NCBI RefSeq assembly: GCF_003287975.1 | Contig: NZ_QMKQ01000013.1 | Coordinates: 1 to 64,000, forward strand | DNA length: 64,000 nt | Direction of reading: 5' to 3' | Source of the DNA: Arthrobacter sp. AQ5-05 | GTDB taxonomy: Bacteria; Actinomycetota; Actinomycetes; Actinomycetales; Micrococcaceae | Part shown: in pieces, positions 17,101-24,285 of the stretch | How positions within the stretch are numbered: the stretch's first letter is position 1 | How the letters are laid out: the number at the start of each line of letters is the position of its first letter | Program-made: the position numbers and the translations under genes | The notes under the pieces: generated by a model | What the model was told of the DNA's origin: nothing | The model's database searches: none | Seen by the model: the letters and a program-made list of their open reading frames with translations, nothing else

Positions 17101-17483
17101 GGATCGAGCACGCCTACCTGGACGGCTCGACCACCAAGCGTGCCAGGGTCATCGAGTCCTTCACCTCCGGCAAGGTCAAGGTGTTCCTGATTTCACTGAA
17201 GGCCGGCGGGTTTGGCCTGAACCTCACCCAGGCCGACTACTGCTTCCTCATGGATCCGTGGTGGAACCCGGCCTCGGAGAACCAGGCCGTTGACCGCGCC
17301 CACCGCATCGGGCAGAAGCGCAACGTCATGGTCTACCGGATGGTTTCCAAGAACACCATCGAGGAAAAGGTCATGGCGCTGAAGGACAAGAAGGCCAAGC
17401 TGTTCACCGCGGTGCTCGATGACGATGCGGCCTTTGCCTCGGCGATCAGCGCCGACGACGTTCGCTCACTCTTCGCGGATTAG
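14112..17483 (+). CDS. SWIM-zinc-finger SNF2-family DEAD/DEAH-box ATPase
   Basis: The 1123-residue protein carries an N-terminal SWIM zinc finger (Cys79-x-Cys81...Cys87-x-His89), a long bacterial SNF2-associated middle region and a C-terminal two-lobe Swi2/Snf2 ATPase. Motif I is LADDMGLGKTLQTLAL, motif II is LILDEAQ, motif III is ITGTPMENNLSELWS, and the second lobe includes FSQFTSFL, SLKAGGFGLNLTQA and DRAHRIGQKRNVMVYR. Such proteins translocate on DNA to remodel nucleoprotein complexes; the bacterial role (repair, replication restart, defence) is not settled. The start is ATG 14112. An unrecognised protein gene follows 69 bases later on the same strand. Confidence 0.93.
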   Translation: MSSVAPLLNSTTLIRELVGPLSLDRGAAYASQGRVLDVNWVEPMGIVRASVLGSGGMVYRTAVHSQVRHGLLMPQLGICTCPVGSNCKHAAAALFAYMWDEKNYEDPDPRAPWERTLDSLIGDGVAAGQETEQRTLGLQFELRPKTLQRYQASAMQKIKDGTIPHTSKLELLLRPVQLNDKGRWVSGNLAWQHFRYTRTGGIPTLPFDYSYDAEQVEWFCTLLQLNSFVAWNGTHLSASDFLTPMVWNHLDRAAALGIELRGQSAKSSVRVHDPVAVRTDIASEGKKLRIRPSVDVLPPDFDSDFLGAVADHGVFWWDTTEGIKNVDLHLAPSRTKLPALVTGLLATDKKVTIPANGRENFEQEYLPKLAKASALSSIDHSVEVPTSLEPVMLLRVEHFAGQQHPTRKHKKDETSVPGINLHWGYSYGNHQVSLELVAGTERNPKAELAMQREVAAAIASFPEAYAGAFANPQRNISATRVAPRLHGVAAARFITQALPALQALENLRVHIDGEQPEFEELTANPLITISTENTETNDWFDLGVEVAIDGNKVPFTELFQALAHGDAYLMLPDGKYFTLDRPEYEQLRRLIEEARALSDATSDGTIRISKHQASLWEDLKDIATNVEASAAWKHSTEGLSNILEVDHAPLPDGIDATLRPYQLEGFEWLSFLYDNGLGGVLADDMGLGKTLQTLALIQHAKDNHDDSTGKMPPFLVVAPTSVVSNWTAEAARFAPNLRSVYMTETVRRGGVPAHEIAADVDIMITSYGLFRIDQDEYAATRFSGLILDEAQFVKNPATQASKQARDFPTPFKLAITGTPMENNLSELWSMFAIAAPGLFPALKRFDETYRKPIEKDGDNEALKRLRRRIRPLMLRRTKELVATDLPEKQEQILELDLAPKHRVIYQRHLQRERQKVLGMLEDMDKNRFAVFSSLTKLRQLALDASLIDEEYSSVPSSKLDALLEQLEDLTAEGHNALVFSQFTSFLSKASDRLTEAGIEHAYLDGSTTKRARVIESFTSGKVKVFLISLKAGGFGLNLTQADYCFLMDPWWNPASENQAVDRAHRIGQKRNVMVYRMVSKNTIEEKVMALKDKKAKLFTAVLDDDAAFASAISADDVRSLFAD

Positions 17484-17552
17484 CCCGGCGCCGGAAGGCA
17501 CCAGCAAAGCAGCATCAGGATTATCCAAGCACCCAAGGGGGACGACACGAAC

Positions 17553-18719
17553 ATGTCGAAATCGAAATCTGCCGGCAAACCACGCAACGGGCACCCGGGA
17601 CGCAACCCAAGCGCCGGTGCCTCCAAGTTCGAGGACAAGGTCCGCACCGCCATGCGGCCCTACGCCGCGCAATTGCGTGCCTTCTTCAACCAACGCCACG
17701 CCCCGGCCGATTCGGAGGCCGGCATCGAGGGCCTGGTGACCCTGCTGACGGTCCACGCCCGGCTGCGAGGGAAGGTGGCGGTGTCCGAGCTTGACCATGA
17801 TGCCCTGGCCATCCAGTTCACGGACCTGCGCGAGCTTGGCGACGAGGTCGCCGTTGCGTGCGCCGCCATGCTGCGCGAGTTCATGCTCTTTTTGGCTGAA
17901 ACCGGCCGTTGGAGCGGAGAGGTGGAGGAATTCAAGGCCGTCTTCGACCTGGTGTCGGCCCAGGGCGGGCAATCGCCCGTGGTTGTCCCCGAGCTTGACG
18001 AGGCCAGCGCGGACGAACGCTGGGCCAAGCTGGCGATGGTGGACACCGCCAGGGCACTGCTGGCCTGGGTGGGCGAGGGCCGAGAGGTGGCAGAGGACGG
18101 ATTGTTGCTGCCCACCGATCTGGTTTCGGCCGCCGCTGCCGTGGGGCTCGAGGTTCGCCTGGACCAGGATTCCGAGGTTGCGCAGCCGGGCTGGGTGCCA
18201 GAGGCCGGATCCTCCGTTGCCGCGTTGGGACAGCTTCCGAAACTGGGCACCTATTGGGATGCGCTGTTGCGTGCCGGGGTATTGAGCTTCCAAGAGGGAA
18301 GGGTGCTGCCCAATCCGGTGGTGGCCGAGGCGTTGAACGCCGATTCGGGATTCGGCGCCCGCGGCGCAAAGGACTTGGTGGCCGAAGGAATCTACGCCCA
18401 CCTGCTACTCAATGCCGTGGGTCCGGATGCGGACCACACCGTCACCCAAATGACCGCCGCGTTGCTGGCCAAGGCAGGATCGGCGAATCCGCCGCGCACC
18501 GAGGCAGCCTTCTCGGTTCCCGCACCCGGGGAACTGGAACCGGAACAGGCCCACCTGCAGCCGCTCTTCGCAAAGACCGTACCGGCCGCCGAGGCCCTGC
18601 TGCGTGCCGCCGAGGCCGAGGGGCTCGTGCGCATTGGCAAGCACATCCGCGTGCCACGCGTGCTGCGCGCCCCGCTGGAACGTGCATTGACGCGGGTGGC
18701 CGAAGAGGTCCTGGCCTAG
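17553..18719 (+). CDS. Unrecognised protein, paralogue A (downstream of SNF2 helicase)
   Basis: The 388-residue protein begins with a Lys/Ser/Gly-rich tail (MSKSKSAGKPRNGHPG), then a helical acidic body. It carries the stretch KLGTYWDALLRAGVLSFQEG near residue 230, which looks like a winged-helix segment. It ends in a predicted helical wing (AAEAEGLVRIGKHIRVPRVL). There is no signal peptide or membrane segment. I know no named domain. The same layout and the YWDAL..AG(V/L)(L/I) motif recur in the 28950-30200 gene, so they are distant paralogues. Both follow a nucleic-acid enzyme on the same strand, suggesting a DNA-related or regulatory role; this is inference only. A strong terminator follows at once. 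Confidence 0.75.
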   Translation: MSKSKSAGKPRNGHPGRNPSAGASKFEDKVRTAMRPYAAQLRAFFNQRHAPADSEAGIEGLVTLLTVHARLRGKVAVSELDHDALAIQFTDLRELGDEVAVACAAMLREFMLFLAETGRWSGEVEEFKAVFDLVSAQGGQSPVVVPELDEASADERWAKLAMVDTARALLAWVGEGREVAEDGLLLPTDLVSAAAAVGLEVRLDQDSEVAQPGWVPEAGSSVAALGQLPKLGTYWDALLRAGVLSFQEGRVLPNPVVAEALNADSGFGARGAKDLVAEGIYAHLLLNAVGPDADHTVTQMTAALLAKAGSANPPRTEAAFSVPAPGELEPEQAHLQPLFAKTVPAAEALLRAAEAEGLVRIGKHIRVPRVLRAPLERALTRVAEEVLA

Positions 18720-18730
18720 AATGCTTAACG

Positions 18731-18773
18731 CCGTGGGGCGGTGAAGATGTCTGGCATCTTCACCGCCCCACGG
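18731..18773. terminator. Strong bidirectional terminator hairpin
   Basis: A perfect 19-bp stem (18731-18749 with 18755-18773) with a 5-base loop lies between two convergent genes, the paralogue-A gene and the nitroreductase-family gene. No long U-tract follows on either side. Confidence 0.8.
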
Positions 18774-18799
18774 TGTGCTTGCTTCGGGCAGGCGGGACG

Positions 18800-19423
18800 C
18801 TAGATGCTGGTGGTCGCCATGTCGATGTCCAGTCGCGGCAGGCGATCGAACCACGGGTTCTCGCCGGGGGCGCCGACGTTGACGATCAAGAAGGCGTGGT
18901 TGGCCGAGTCCGCGTTGATGACCGAATCCACTCCGGCAGCGTCGAAGCCGCCCATGGGTCCGGCGTGCAGCCCGGCCGCGCGGACGGCCATGATGAAGTA
19001 GCCGGCCTGCATCCAGGCGTTGTTCTTGGCGATCTCGGTACGAGAGGCGGCGTCCTGGTCGAACATGGCCTTGCGCTCGGGGGCGTGGGGAAAGAACACC
19101 GGGAACTGCTCGTGCCAGTTGGCGTCATAGCTAAGCACTGCAAGCGCCGGGGCGGCCAAGGACTTGGCACGGTTCCCTTCCATCATCTTGGCGACGACCG
19201 CCTCGCGGGCCTCGGCGCTCTTGACCCAGGTGATGCGCAGTGGCTGGTTGTTCATCATCGTCGGACCCATTTTGGTGAGCTCGTAGATGGCATCGAGGGT
19301 TTCGCCGACCACGGGTTCCTCGGAGAAGGTGTTTGCGGTGCGGGCCTCAAGGAAAAGCTTGTCTGCGGTGTCGGCATCGATCGACAGCTGGTCGTACACG
19401 GTTGCGGCGGTTTCAACGCTCAT
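18800..19423 (-). CDS. Nitroreductase-family malonic semialdehyde reductase-like enzyme (RutE/YdfG-type)
   Basis: The 207-residue flavoprotein matches the RutE subgroup of nitroreductases, with EARTANTFSEEPVVGETLDA at the start, GPTMMNNQPLRI, and AWMQAGYFIMAVRAAGLHAGPMGGFD with the cofactor-site glycines. E. coli RutE reduces malonic semialdehyde to 3-hydroxypropionate, but no other rut gene is nearby. Here it may be a general reductase of aldehydes, nitro compounds or enones. The start is ATG 19423 with CAAGGAG upstream. It ends 27 bases from the strong terminator hairpin. Confidence 0.8.
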   Translation of the reverse strand: MSVETAATVYDQLSIDADTADKLFLEARTANTFSEEPVVGETLDAIYELTKMGPTMMNNQPLRITWVKSAEAREAVVAKMMEGNRAKSLAAPALAVLSYDANWHEQFPVFFPHAPERKAMFDQDAASRTEIAKNNAWMQAGYFIMAVRAAGLHAGPMGGFDAAGVDSVINADSANHAFLIVNVGAPGENPWFDRLPRLDIDMATTSI

Positions 19424-19868
19424 CTGGGGGTGTTCTCCTTGCGGTTCTTCGGTGGTTTCCTACCAAGCAGAACCGCCACGGCCACGGGAAGCATTCCCTC
19501 AGGGCCTGTGAAGCGCATCACCCGCCGGGGAAAATCACCGGAAAATCGGGGCATCCATGGGCTTAAACATCAGCACGCCCGACGACGCCGATGGTGGCTT
19601 CTCTTGGGGTAGAAGCGACCGAGGAACCTTCAATGCCAAATGCTCCTTGGGGGAAAGCATTTGACGTGATTCCTGTGCTGCGAACCAACTTGGGGGCTCG
19701 GTTCGCGGGGCTGGCGTCGTCTGGCGTGCTGGAAATGAGTTCTGGAAACGCCACTCGCAAAACGTTCCTAGTTCCCATCAATCGGCTATTTCTCCGATGT
19801 AGTACCTACTCTATCCGCGCGATCGGGTGCTGCACATTAGACCTTTGACCATACTTACTGAGGTAACC
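19424..19868. other. Intergenic stretch of lower GC, no firm gene
   Basis: About 445 bases lie between the reductase start and the histidine kinase stop. Opposing ORFs of 72 and 85 codons exist here, but neither has a ribosome-binding site or any similarity I recognise. Base composition falls noticeably from about 19600 to 19870. It may be relic DNA, or a regulatory region outside the two-component cluster. Confidence 0.4.
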
Positions 19869-21128
19869 TCATGATTGATCCGAAGCCTTGAAGTTGTCCT
19901 CGCGAGCTTTGATGCCCTGGTCAATGGTGGTTGCCGGGAGTTCGGCACGCACCACCCAGTCGCCGCGGACCCGCTTGGCCGAGAGGGTACCACCGAAGGC
20001 CGCCATCCGGTCGGACATGCCAACAATGCCCGAGCTGTGCCCGCCACTGTCGAAACCTTGGTCCATGACGTGGCGGGGTAACGAGTTGGCAATCTCCAGC
20101 CACACCCGGTCTCCCACCACGAGTGCCTCAATGCGGCAAACCGCATGCCGTTCAGCATGCTTGACGATGTTCGTCGTGGATTCCTGCAGAACCCTGTACA
20201 GGGCTGCCTGTGCGGATTGTGGCAAGCCGGCAAGCCGCGGATCGGCCATGGTCTTCGTTGGATGGCCGAGGTCAATCAGTCGTTCGGCAAACACCTCGAC
20301 ACCGATGAGGATCTCGAGGCTGCTGGCAGCATTTCCCGCCGAGTCAACGAGCGATCCGTCCACGCGGGTTGCGGGCCCGTCCGAGCGCAACACGTTGAGC
20401 ATGACGCGGAGGTCCTGCAGTGCTTCTTTCGAGGTGTTCCCAATGACCTTGAGTGCTGCCTGGGCAACGGCGGGATCGCCCGAAAAACCTGCGGCCTTGG
20501 CCTGCATGGAAATCACGGTGATGTCATGGGCGACGATGTCGTGCAGGTCCCTGGCAATGGCCTTGCGCTCGGCCTCCACGGCCTCTTGCTGCTTGCGGCG
20601 CAGATCCTCGATGCGTCGCCTGTCGGCCTCACGCTGCTCCTGATACTTTCGCGCAAAAAGTGCCACAAAATAAGCTACCCCCAGCAACGGCACGAGGAGG
20701 ATCAAAAAGCCTACGTCGTAAGTCCGTACGACAACGATCAGCGTTGCCCACACAACCGTGACACAAAGATAGCGGAAGGAAAACTTGCGAGTTTGGGTCA
20801 GGGTGACCAGGCCAAGAAGCAAAGGAACAACAAGTAAGGCAAAGAGGTATTTTCCCACGATCAGGCTCAAGATCATGGCAAGAACGGAAACTATGACTGC
20901 TGCCCGTCCACGAACCCACAGCAGCCCAAGGGCAAGAGCGAAGGCAACGCTAACGATGCTCTCCATGGCGCGAACCCGGAACTGCGCAGGATCGGCCTCC
21001 CTGAGCAGGCTCACGATGTCTGTAACCAGCAGCAGTGCGACAATTCCGCTGGCAATGAGAAGGATCGTCCGCCCCAAGGGGGCGGACGACGGCTCAATAG
21101 CGGTGGGTGAAGAATGAGGTTGTTTCAC
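19869..21128 (-). CDS. Sensor histidine kinase, NarL/DesK class, multi-pass membrane
   Basis: The 419-residue protein has five or six membrane segments in its first ~160 residues, a coiled coil (KYQEQREADRRRIEDLRRK), a HisKA_3 box AIARDLHDIVAHDITV with the phosphorylatable His, and a C-terminal HATPase domain (STTNIVKHAE N-box, GGHSSGIVGM G-box). It has no large extracellular domain, so the signal is probably sensed in or near the membrane. I choose GTG 21128, preceded by GGTGAG; an in-frame ATG at 21158 would sit within a hairpin loop. A peptide gene lies just upstream on the same strand and the partner regulator is divergent at 21494. Confidence 0.85.
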   Translation of the reverse strand: MKQPHSSPTAIEPSSAPLGRTILLIASGIVALLLVTDIVSLLREADPAQFRVRAMESIVSVAFALALGLLWVRGRAAVIVSVLAMILSLIVGKYLFALLVVPLLLGLVTLTQTRKFSFRYLCVTVVWATLIVVVRTYDVGFLILLVPLLGVAYFVALFARKYQEQREADRRRIEDLRRKQQEAVEAERKAIARDLHDIVAHDITVISMQAKAAGFSGDPAVAQAALKVIGNTSKEALQDLRVMLNVLRSDGPATRVDGSLVDSAGNAASSLEILIGVEVFAERLIDLGHPTKTMADPRLAGLPQSAQAALYRVLQESTTNIVKHAERHAVCRIEALVVGDRVWLEIANSLPRHVMDQGFDSGGHSSGIVGMSDRMAAFGGTLSAKRVRGDWVVRAELPATTIDQGIKAREDNFKASDQS

Positions 21129-21143
21129 GATCCCATTCTCACC

Positions 21144-21177
21144 GAAAGCAGGGCTCATGTCAGCGAGCCCTGCTTTC
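21144..21177 (-). terminator. Hairpin between peptide gene and histidine kinase gene (terminator or attenuator)
   Basis: A 13-bp perfect inverted repeat (21144-21156 with 21165-21177, loop 8 bases) follows the stop of the small peptide gene by 9 bases. The second arm ends in CTTTC, so U-rich bases are inside the stem. It would end or reduce transcription from the peptide gene into the kinase gene, giving more peptide than kinase. Confidence 0.6.
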
Positions 21178-21185
21178 TATTGCGC

Positions 21186-21392
21186 TTAGCGGCACAGAGC
21201 GCCGAGATTACGACAAACCCAGTCATTGAATGCATCTGATGCACCGGCAGGCGATGCCACCGGGAACGAGATGCTCTGGGAAATGGGGCCTGAGACAACG
21301 GCAGCCTGAGCGGGAACGGCAGCCGGCAGCAACAGGGCAACGGACATGGTTACAGCAGCGAGAATACGAGTTTTACGAGTCATGTTGCTCAT
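21186..21392 (-). CDS. Small secreted peptide precursor (68 aa) beside a two-component system
   Basis: The ORF encodes a classical Sec signal peptide: basic MTRKTR, then a hydrophobic core ILAAVTMSVALLLP, then an AQA-type cleavage site. A mature part of about 38 residues follows. It is Ser/Pro/Ala-rich and ends NDWVCRNLGALCR, with two Cys seven residues apart that could form a disulfide or a lactone. I start at ATG 21392; Met at 21383 is an alternative, and the ribosome-binding site is weak. It lies between a NarL-class kinase and its divergent regulator, and is followed by a hairpin. I recognise no family. A peptide pheromone, a bacteriocin-like peptide or a sensor accessory is possible. Confidence 0.6.
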   Translation of the reverse strand: MSNMTRKTRILAAVTMSVALLLPAAVPAQAAVVSGPISQSISFPVASPAGASDAFNDWVCRNLGALCR

Positions 21393-21493
21393 TCTTGCAC
21401 TTATTTCCATAAGTCAACAGGTGTTTTCCCAAAAGTTCATGTTGCCGACCATCAAAGACGCTTATTAGCCAAAAGATCACTAGACTCAAGACT

Positions 21494-22165
21494 GTGACCG
21501 ACATCCAAGTTCTTGTGGTTGATAACGAACCACTCATGCGCCAAGCCCTCAAGATCATCCTTGAAGCCGCCCCGGGGTTCCAGTGGCTTGGAGAAGCGAC
21601 AAACGGCATTGAAGCAGTCGACTTCTGCGCGGGCAACAATCCGGATGTAATCCTCATGGACATGCAAATGCCCCGCATGGACGGCGTTGAAGCAACCAGC
21701 ATCATCACCACAAACTACCCGGGCATTGGCGTACTTGCCATCACCGCTTTTTCCTCGGAGGAATACCTGGTCCCGGCTCTTCGCGCGGGAGCCGCTGGTT
21801 ACTTGGTCAAGGACGCCGAGCCCACGGAAATCCTCGCGGCCATCCAGGCAGTACAAGACGGAAGCGCAGCCATCTCGGCGTCCGTCTCGCAGGACCTTAT
21901 TCGCGCGATCCGGGATGCCCACGATGTGCGGCCGAGCAGCTCCATCGGGCCGAACCCCATGGCTTTGTCCGAGCGGGAGCAGGAAGTCCTCCAACTACTT
22001 GCACGGGGCAGAAACAATCCGGAGATGGCCGCCGAATTGCACATTTCCGAAGCAACGGTGAAAGCCCACCTGAGTCGAGTCATGGCAAAATTCGGCGTCC
22101 GCGACAGGGTCCAGGCCCTGATTCGGGCCGCCCAATACGGACTGGTCGAGCTTCATATGGACTAA
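21494..22165 (+). CDS. LuxR/NarL-family response regulator
   Basis: The 223-residue protein has a receiver domain (VLVVDNEPLMRQAL; phospho-acceptor Asp in DVILMDMQMPRMDG; Lys in GYLVKDAEP). A C-terminal LuxR-type helix-turn-helix follows (LSEREQEVLQLLARGRNNPE and SEATVKAHLSRVMAKFGV). The start is GTG 21494; no ribosome-binding site precedes it, and a TAGACT -10-like element at 21481-21486 would place the transcript start at or beside the GTG, so a leaderless message is possible. It is divergent from the peptide and kinase genes and surely forms a pair with the kinase. Confidence 0.9.
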   Translation: MTDIQVLVVDNEPLMRQALKIILEAAPGFQWLGEATNGIEAVDFCAGNNPDVILMDMQMPRMDGVEATSIITTNYPGIGVLAITAFSSEEYLVPALRAGAAGYLVKDAEPTEILAAIQAVQDGSAAISASVSQDLIRAIRDAHDVRPSSSIGPNPMALSEREQEVLQLLARGRNNPEMAAELHISEATVKAHLSRVMAKFGVRDRVQALIRAAQYGLVELHMD

Positions 22166-22338
22166 CCAGTAGACGAATGCCTCTGAGGGTGCTCCGAATG
22201 TCTCACCACCAAGGCCTTGTCCGGCTCCGAATCCAACGCCTACCCCATGCGCACGAGGGCTTACTTTCATCGGGAGAACCTTGTAGTTTCTTGCTAAGGT
22301 GAACTTCAATTCACAGATTCTCAAAGTTTGGCAAATTT

Positions 22339-22389
22339 GGTGGTGATTACCACCTTTCTTGTTGGTCGCACCCTGCTATCGCTTAGGCT
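22339..22389 (+). promoter_or_regulatory. Promoter and palindromic operator of the BCCT transporter gene
   Basis: A palindrome, GGTGGT-GATT-ACCACC (22339-22354), lies just upstream of a likely promoter: TTGGTC (22362-22367), 16-base spacer, TAGGCT (22384-22389). The predicted transcript start falls within a few bases of the ATG at 22396, so the message may be leaderless. The palindrome resembles GntR-type TGGT-n-ACCA operators, but the regulator is not identified. Confidence 0.5.
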
Positions 22390-22395
22390 CGGAAA

Positions 22396-24165
22396 ATGAC
22401 AACCGAACAGACAAAGACGAGTACATCGCCCCGTGTACACCGGTGGGTCTTCTGGCCCGCGGCCATCATCACCATTGTTTTTGCCACGTTCGCCATGACC
22501 ATGCCCGATACGGCAGAGTCATTCTTCTCATCCATCCAGACGAAGATCATCGGATACTTCAACTGGTACTACGTCCTGATTGCAACGGGCTTTGTGGTGT
22601 TCAGCCTCTGGCTGGGATTCGGGAAATTCGGTGAGATCAAGCTCGGCAAGGACGAAGACGAACCGGAGTTCTCCCTGGGTTCCTGGTTCTCGCTGCTCTT
22701 TGCCGCCGGGATGGGCATCGGCCTGGTTTTCTACGGCGTCTCCGAGCCACTGAGCCACTTCGCTTCACCCAAGCCCGGCGCTTCGGGTTCCCCGGCCGAG
22801 CTGGCCCAACAAGCCCAGGCCCAAACGTTCCTGCACTGGGGAGTCCACGCGTGGTCGATCTACGTTGTCATCGGGCTGGCCCTGGCCTATGCGATCCACC
22901 GGCGCGGCCGACCCATTTCGATCCGCTGGACCCTTGAACCCTTGTTGGGGCGCAAGGTCCATGGCGGCCTCGGAAACCTCATTGACGTCATCGCCCTGGT
23001 CGGCACCATCTTCGGCGTGGCGACCTCACTGGGCTTGGGCGTCCTGCAGATCAGTGCGGGCCTGGAAAGTGCCGGCCTGTTCAAGGCAACCCAGTTCATC
23101 GACATCGTCATCATTGCCGCCGTCACCTGCTTGGTGCTCTTGTCCGTGCTGTCGGGTGTTGGCAAGGGGATGAAGTGGCTCTCGAACACCAACCTGATCC
23201 TGGCCGGGGTGTTCGTCGCCTTCTTGCTGATAGTTGGCCCCACACAATTCCTTCTGCGCAACTTCGTGCAGTCGATCGGCAACTACCTGCAGAACTTCCT
23301 TGCCATGTCGTTCAACGTCAGCGCCTTCACCGGTGCCGAAGGCGAAGCCTGGCAGGGCATGTGGACCACGTTCTACTGGGGTTGGTGGATTTCCTGGGCC
23401 CCGTTCGTGGGCATCTTCATCGCCCGGATTTCCCGCGGCCGCACGGTGCGCCAGTTTGTTGGCGGGGTCATTCTGGTCCCGACGGTTGTCACCATGTTGT
23501 GGTTCGCCGTCCTGGGCGGAACCGCCATCTACGGCCAGCTGCAGGGCACCGGAAACCTCGTGGGCGCGGACGGCTCGATCAACACCGCCGGCGCCTTGTT
23601 CGCCATGCTGGACAACTTGCCGGCCGGTGCCGTGCTGACGGTGGGGGCCATCATCATGATTGTCATCTTCTTCGTCACCTCGGCAGACTCTGGCGCATTG
23701 GTCATGGGCATGATCGCCACCGGCGGAGACGTGGAACCAAAGAACTGGATCCGCATTTTCTTCACGCTGGCCACTTCCCTGCTGGCGGCTTCGCTGCTCC
23801 TTTCCGGAGGCCTCGAAGCGCTCAAGACCGCAGCCATCGTCATTGCCCTGCCCTTCAGCATTGTCCTGATCATGATCTGCTGGGCGACATACCGGGCATT
23901 CTCGCGTGAAGTCAAGGTCTATGAGAAGGCCCGACGGATGGCGTTCGTGGACCACATCGGTGACTTCTACGGGTTGGAAGTTGAAGGCCCGAACCGGAAT
24001 TCGCAGCTGCTCAATCTCCAGAACCTGACGGCAAGGCTTCGCCGGGCCGTTCCCCAGGGTCGTCGCGCCGACGGCTCGGTGCCTGATGTCCCGGTTGGCT
24101 CGGCGGCTGTCCCCGGCGCAGATGCGTCCGAGACCGGCGGCGGACATCCCGGAGCGCAGCCCTAG
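22396..24165 (+). CDS. BCCT-family betaine/carnitine/choline transporter
   Basis: The 589-residue protein has the 12-membrane-segment BCCT core. FAAGMGIGLVFYGVSEPLSH carries the Gly-rich segment of TM3, and WGWWISWAPFVGIFIARIS is the tryptophan-rich TM8 signature. A charged C-terminal tail of about 80 residues follows; in BetP such a tail senses osmolarity. It should import a quaternary ammonium compatible solute by Na+ or H+ symport, probably under osmotic stress. It is a monocistronic unit with its own promoter and a strong downstream hairpin. Confidence 0.93.
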   Translation: MTTEQTKTSTSPRVHRWVFWPAAIITIVFATFAMTMPDTAESFFSSIQTKIIGYFNWYYVLIATGFVVFSLWLGFGKFGEIKLGKDEDEPEFSLGSWFSLLFAAGMGIGLVFYGVSEPLSHFASPKPGASGSPAELAQQAQAQTFLHWGVHAWSIYVVIGLALAYAIHRRGRPISIRWTLEPLLGRKVHGGLGNLIDVIALVGTIFGVATSLGLGVLQISAGLESAGLFKATQFIDIVIIAAVTCLVLLSVLSGVGKGMKWLSNTNLILAGVFVAFLLIVGPTQFLLRNFVQSIGNYLQNFLAMSFNVSAFTGAEGEAWQGMWTTFYWGWWISWAPFVGIFIARISRGRTVRQFVGGVILVPTVVTMLWFAVLGGTAIYGQLQGTGNLVGADGSINTAGALFAMLDNLPAGAVLTVGAIIMIVIFFVTSADSGALVMGMIATGGDVEPKNWIRIFFTLATSLLAASLLLSGGLEALKTAAIVIALPFSIVLIMICWATYRAFSREVKVYEKARRMAFVDHIGDFYGLEVEGPNRNSQLLNLQNLTARLRRAVPQGRRADGSVPDVPVGSAAVPGADASETGGGHPGAQP

Positions 24166-24196
24166 GTCCACCGGCTGGCACGCACGACGCACAGCA

Positions 24197-24246
24197 ATGT
24201 GGGGTGGTGGTTTCCCGTCCTTGGACGGGAAACCACCACCCCACAT
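24197..24246. terminator. Long bidirectional terminator hairpin
   Basis: A perfect 24-bp inverted repeat (24197-24220 with 24223-24246) lies between the convergent BCCT transporter and ctaD genes. The nominal loop is two bases, so the closing pairs must open. It is the second longest stem-loop seen in the window. Confidence 0.82.
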
Positions 24247-24285
24247 GCGTTACAAGCGCTTTCCGGTCGTTGCCCGACTCCGGCA

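Noticed and set aside
13386-17111. A 1241-codon open frame on the minus strand
   Set aside because: Only the part after ATG 14000 (phosphoesterase) is protein-like; the rest is an antisense shadow of the SNF2-type helicase, rich in Arg/Gly/Leu as expected for high-GC shadows.
19591-19848. 85-codon plus-strand ORF in the low-GC spacer
   Set aside because: No ribosome-binding site, no similarity, and an opposite ORF of similar length exists; insufficient to call a gene.
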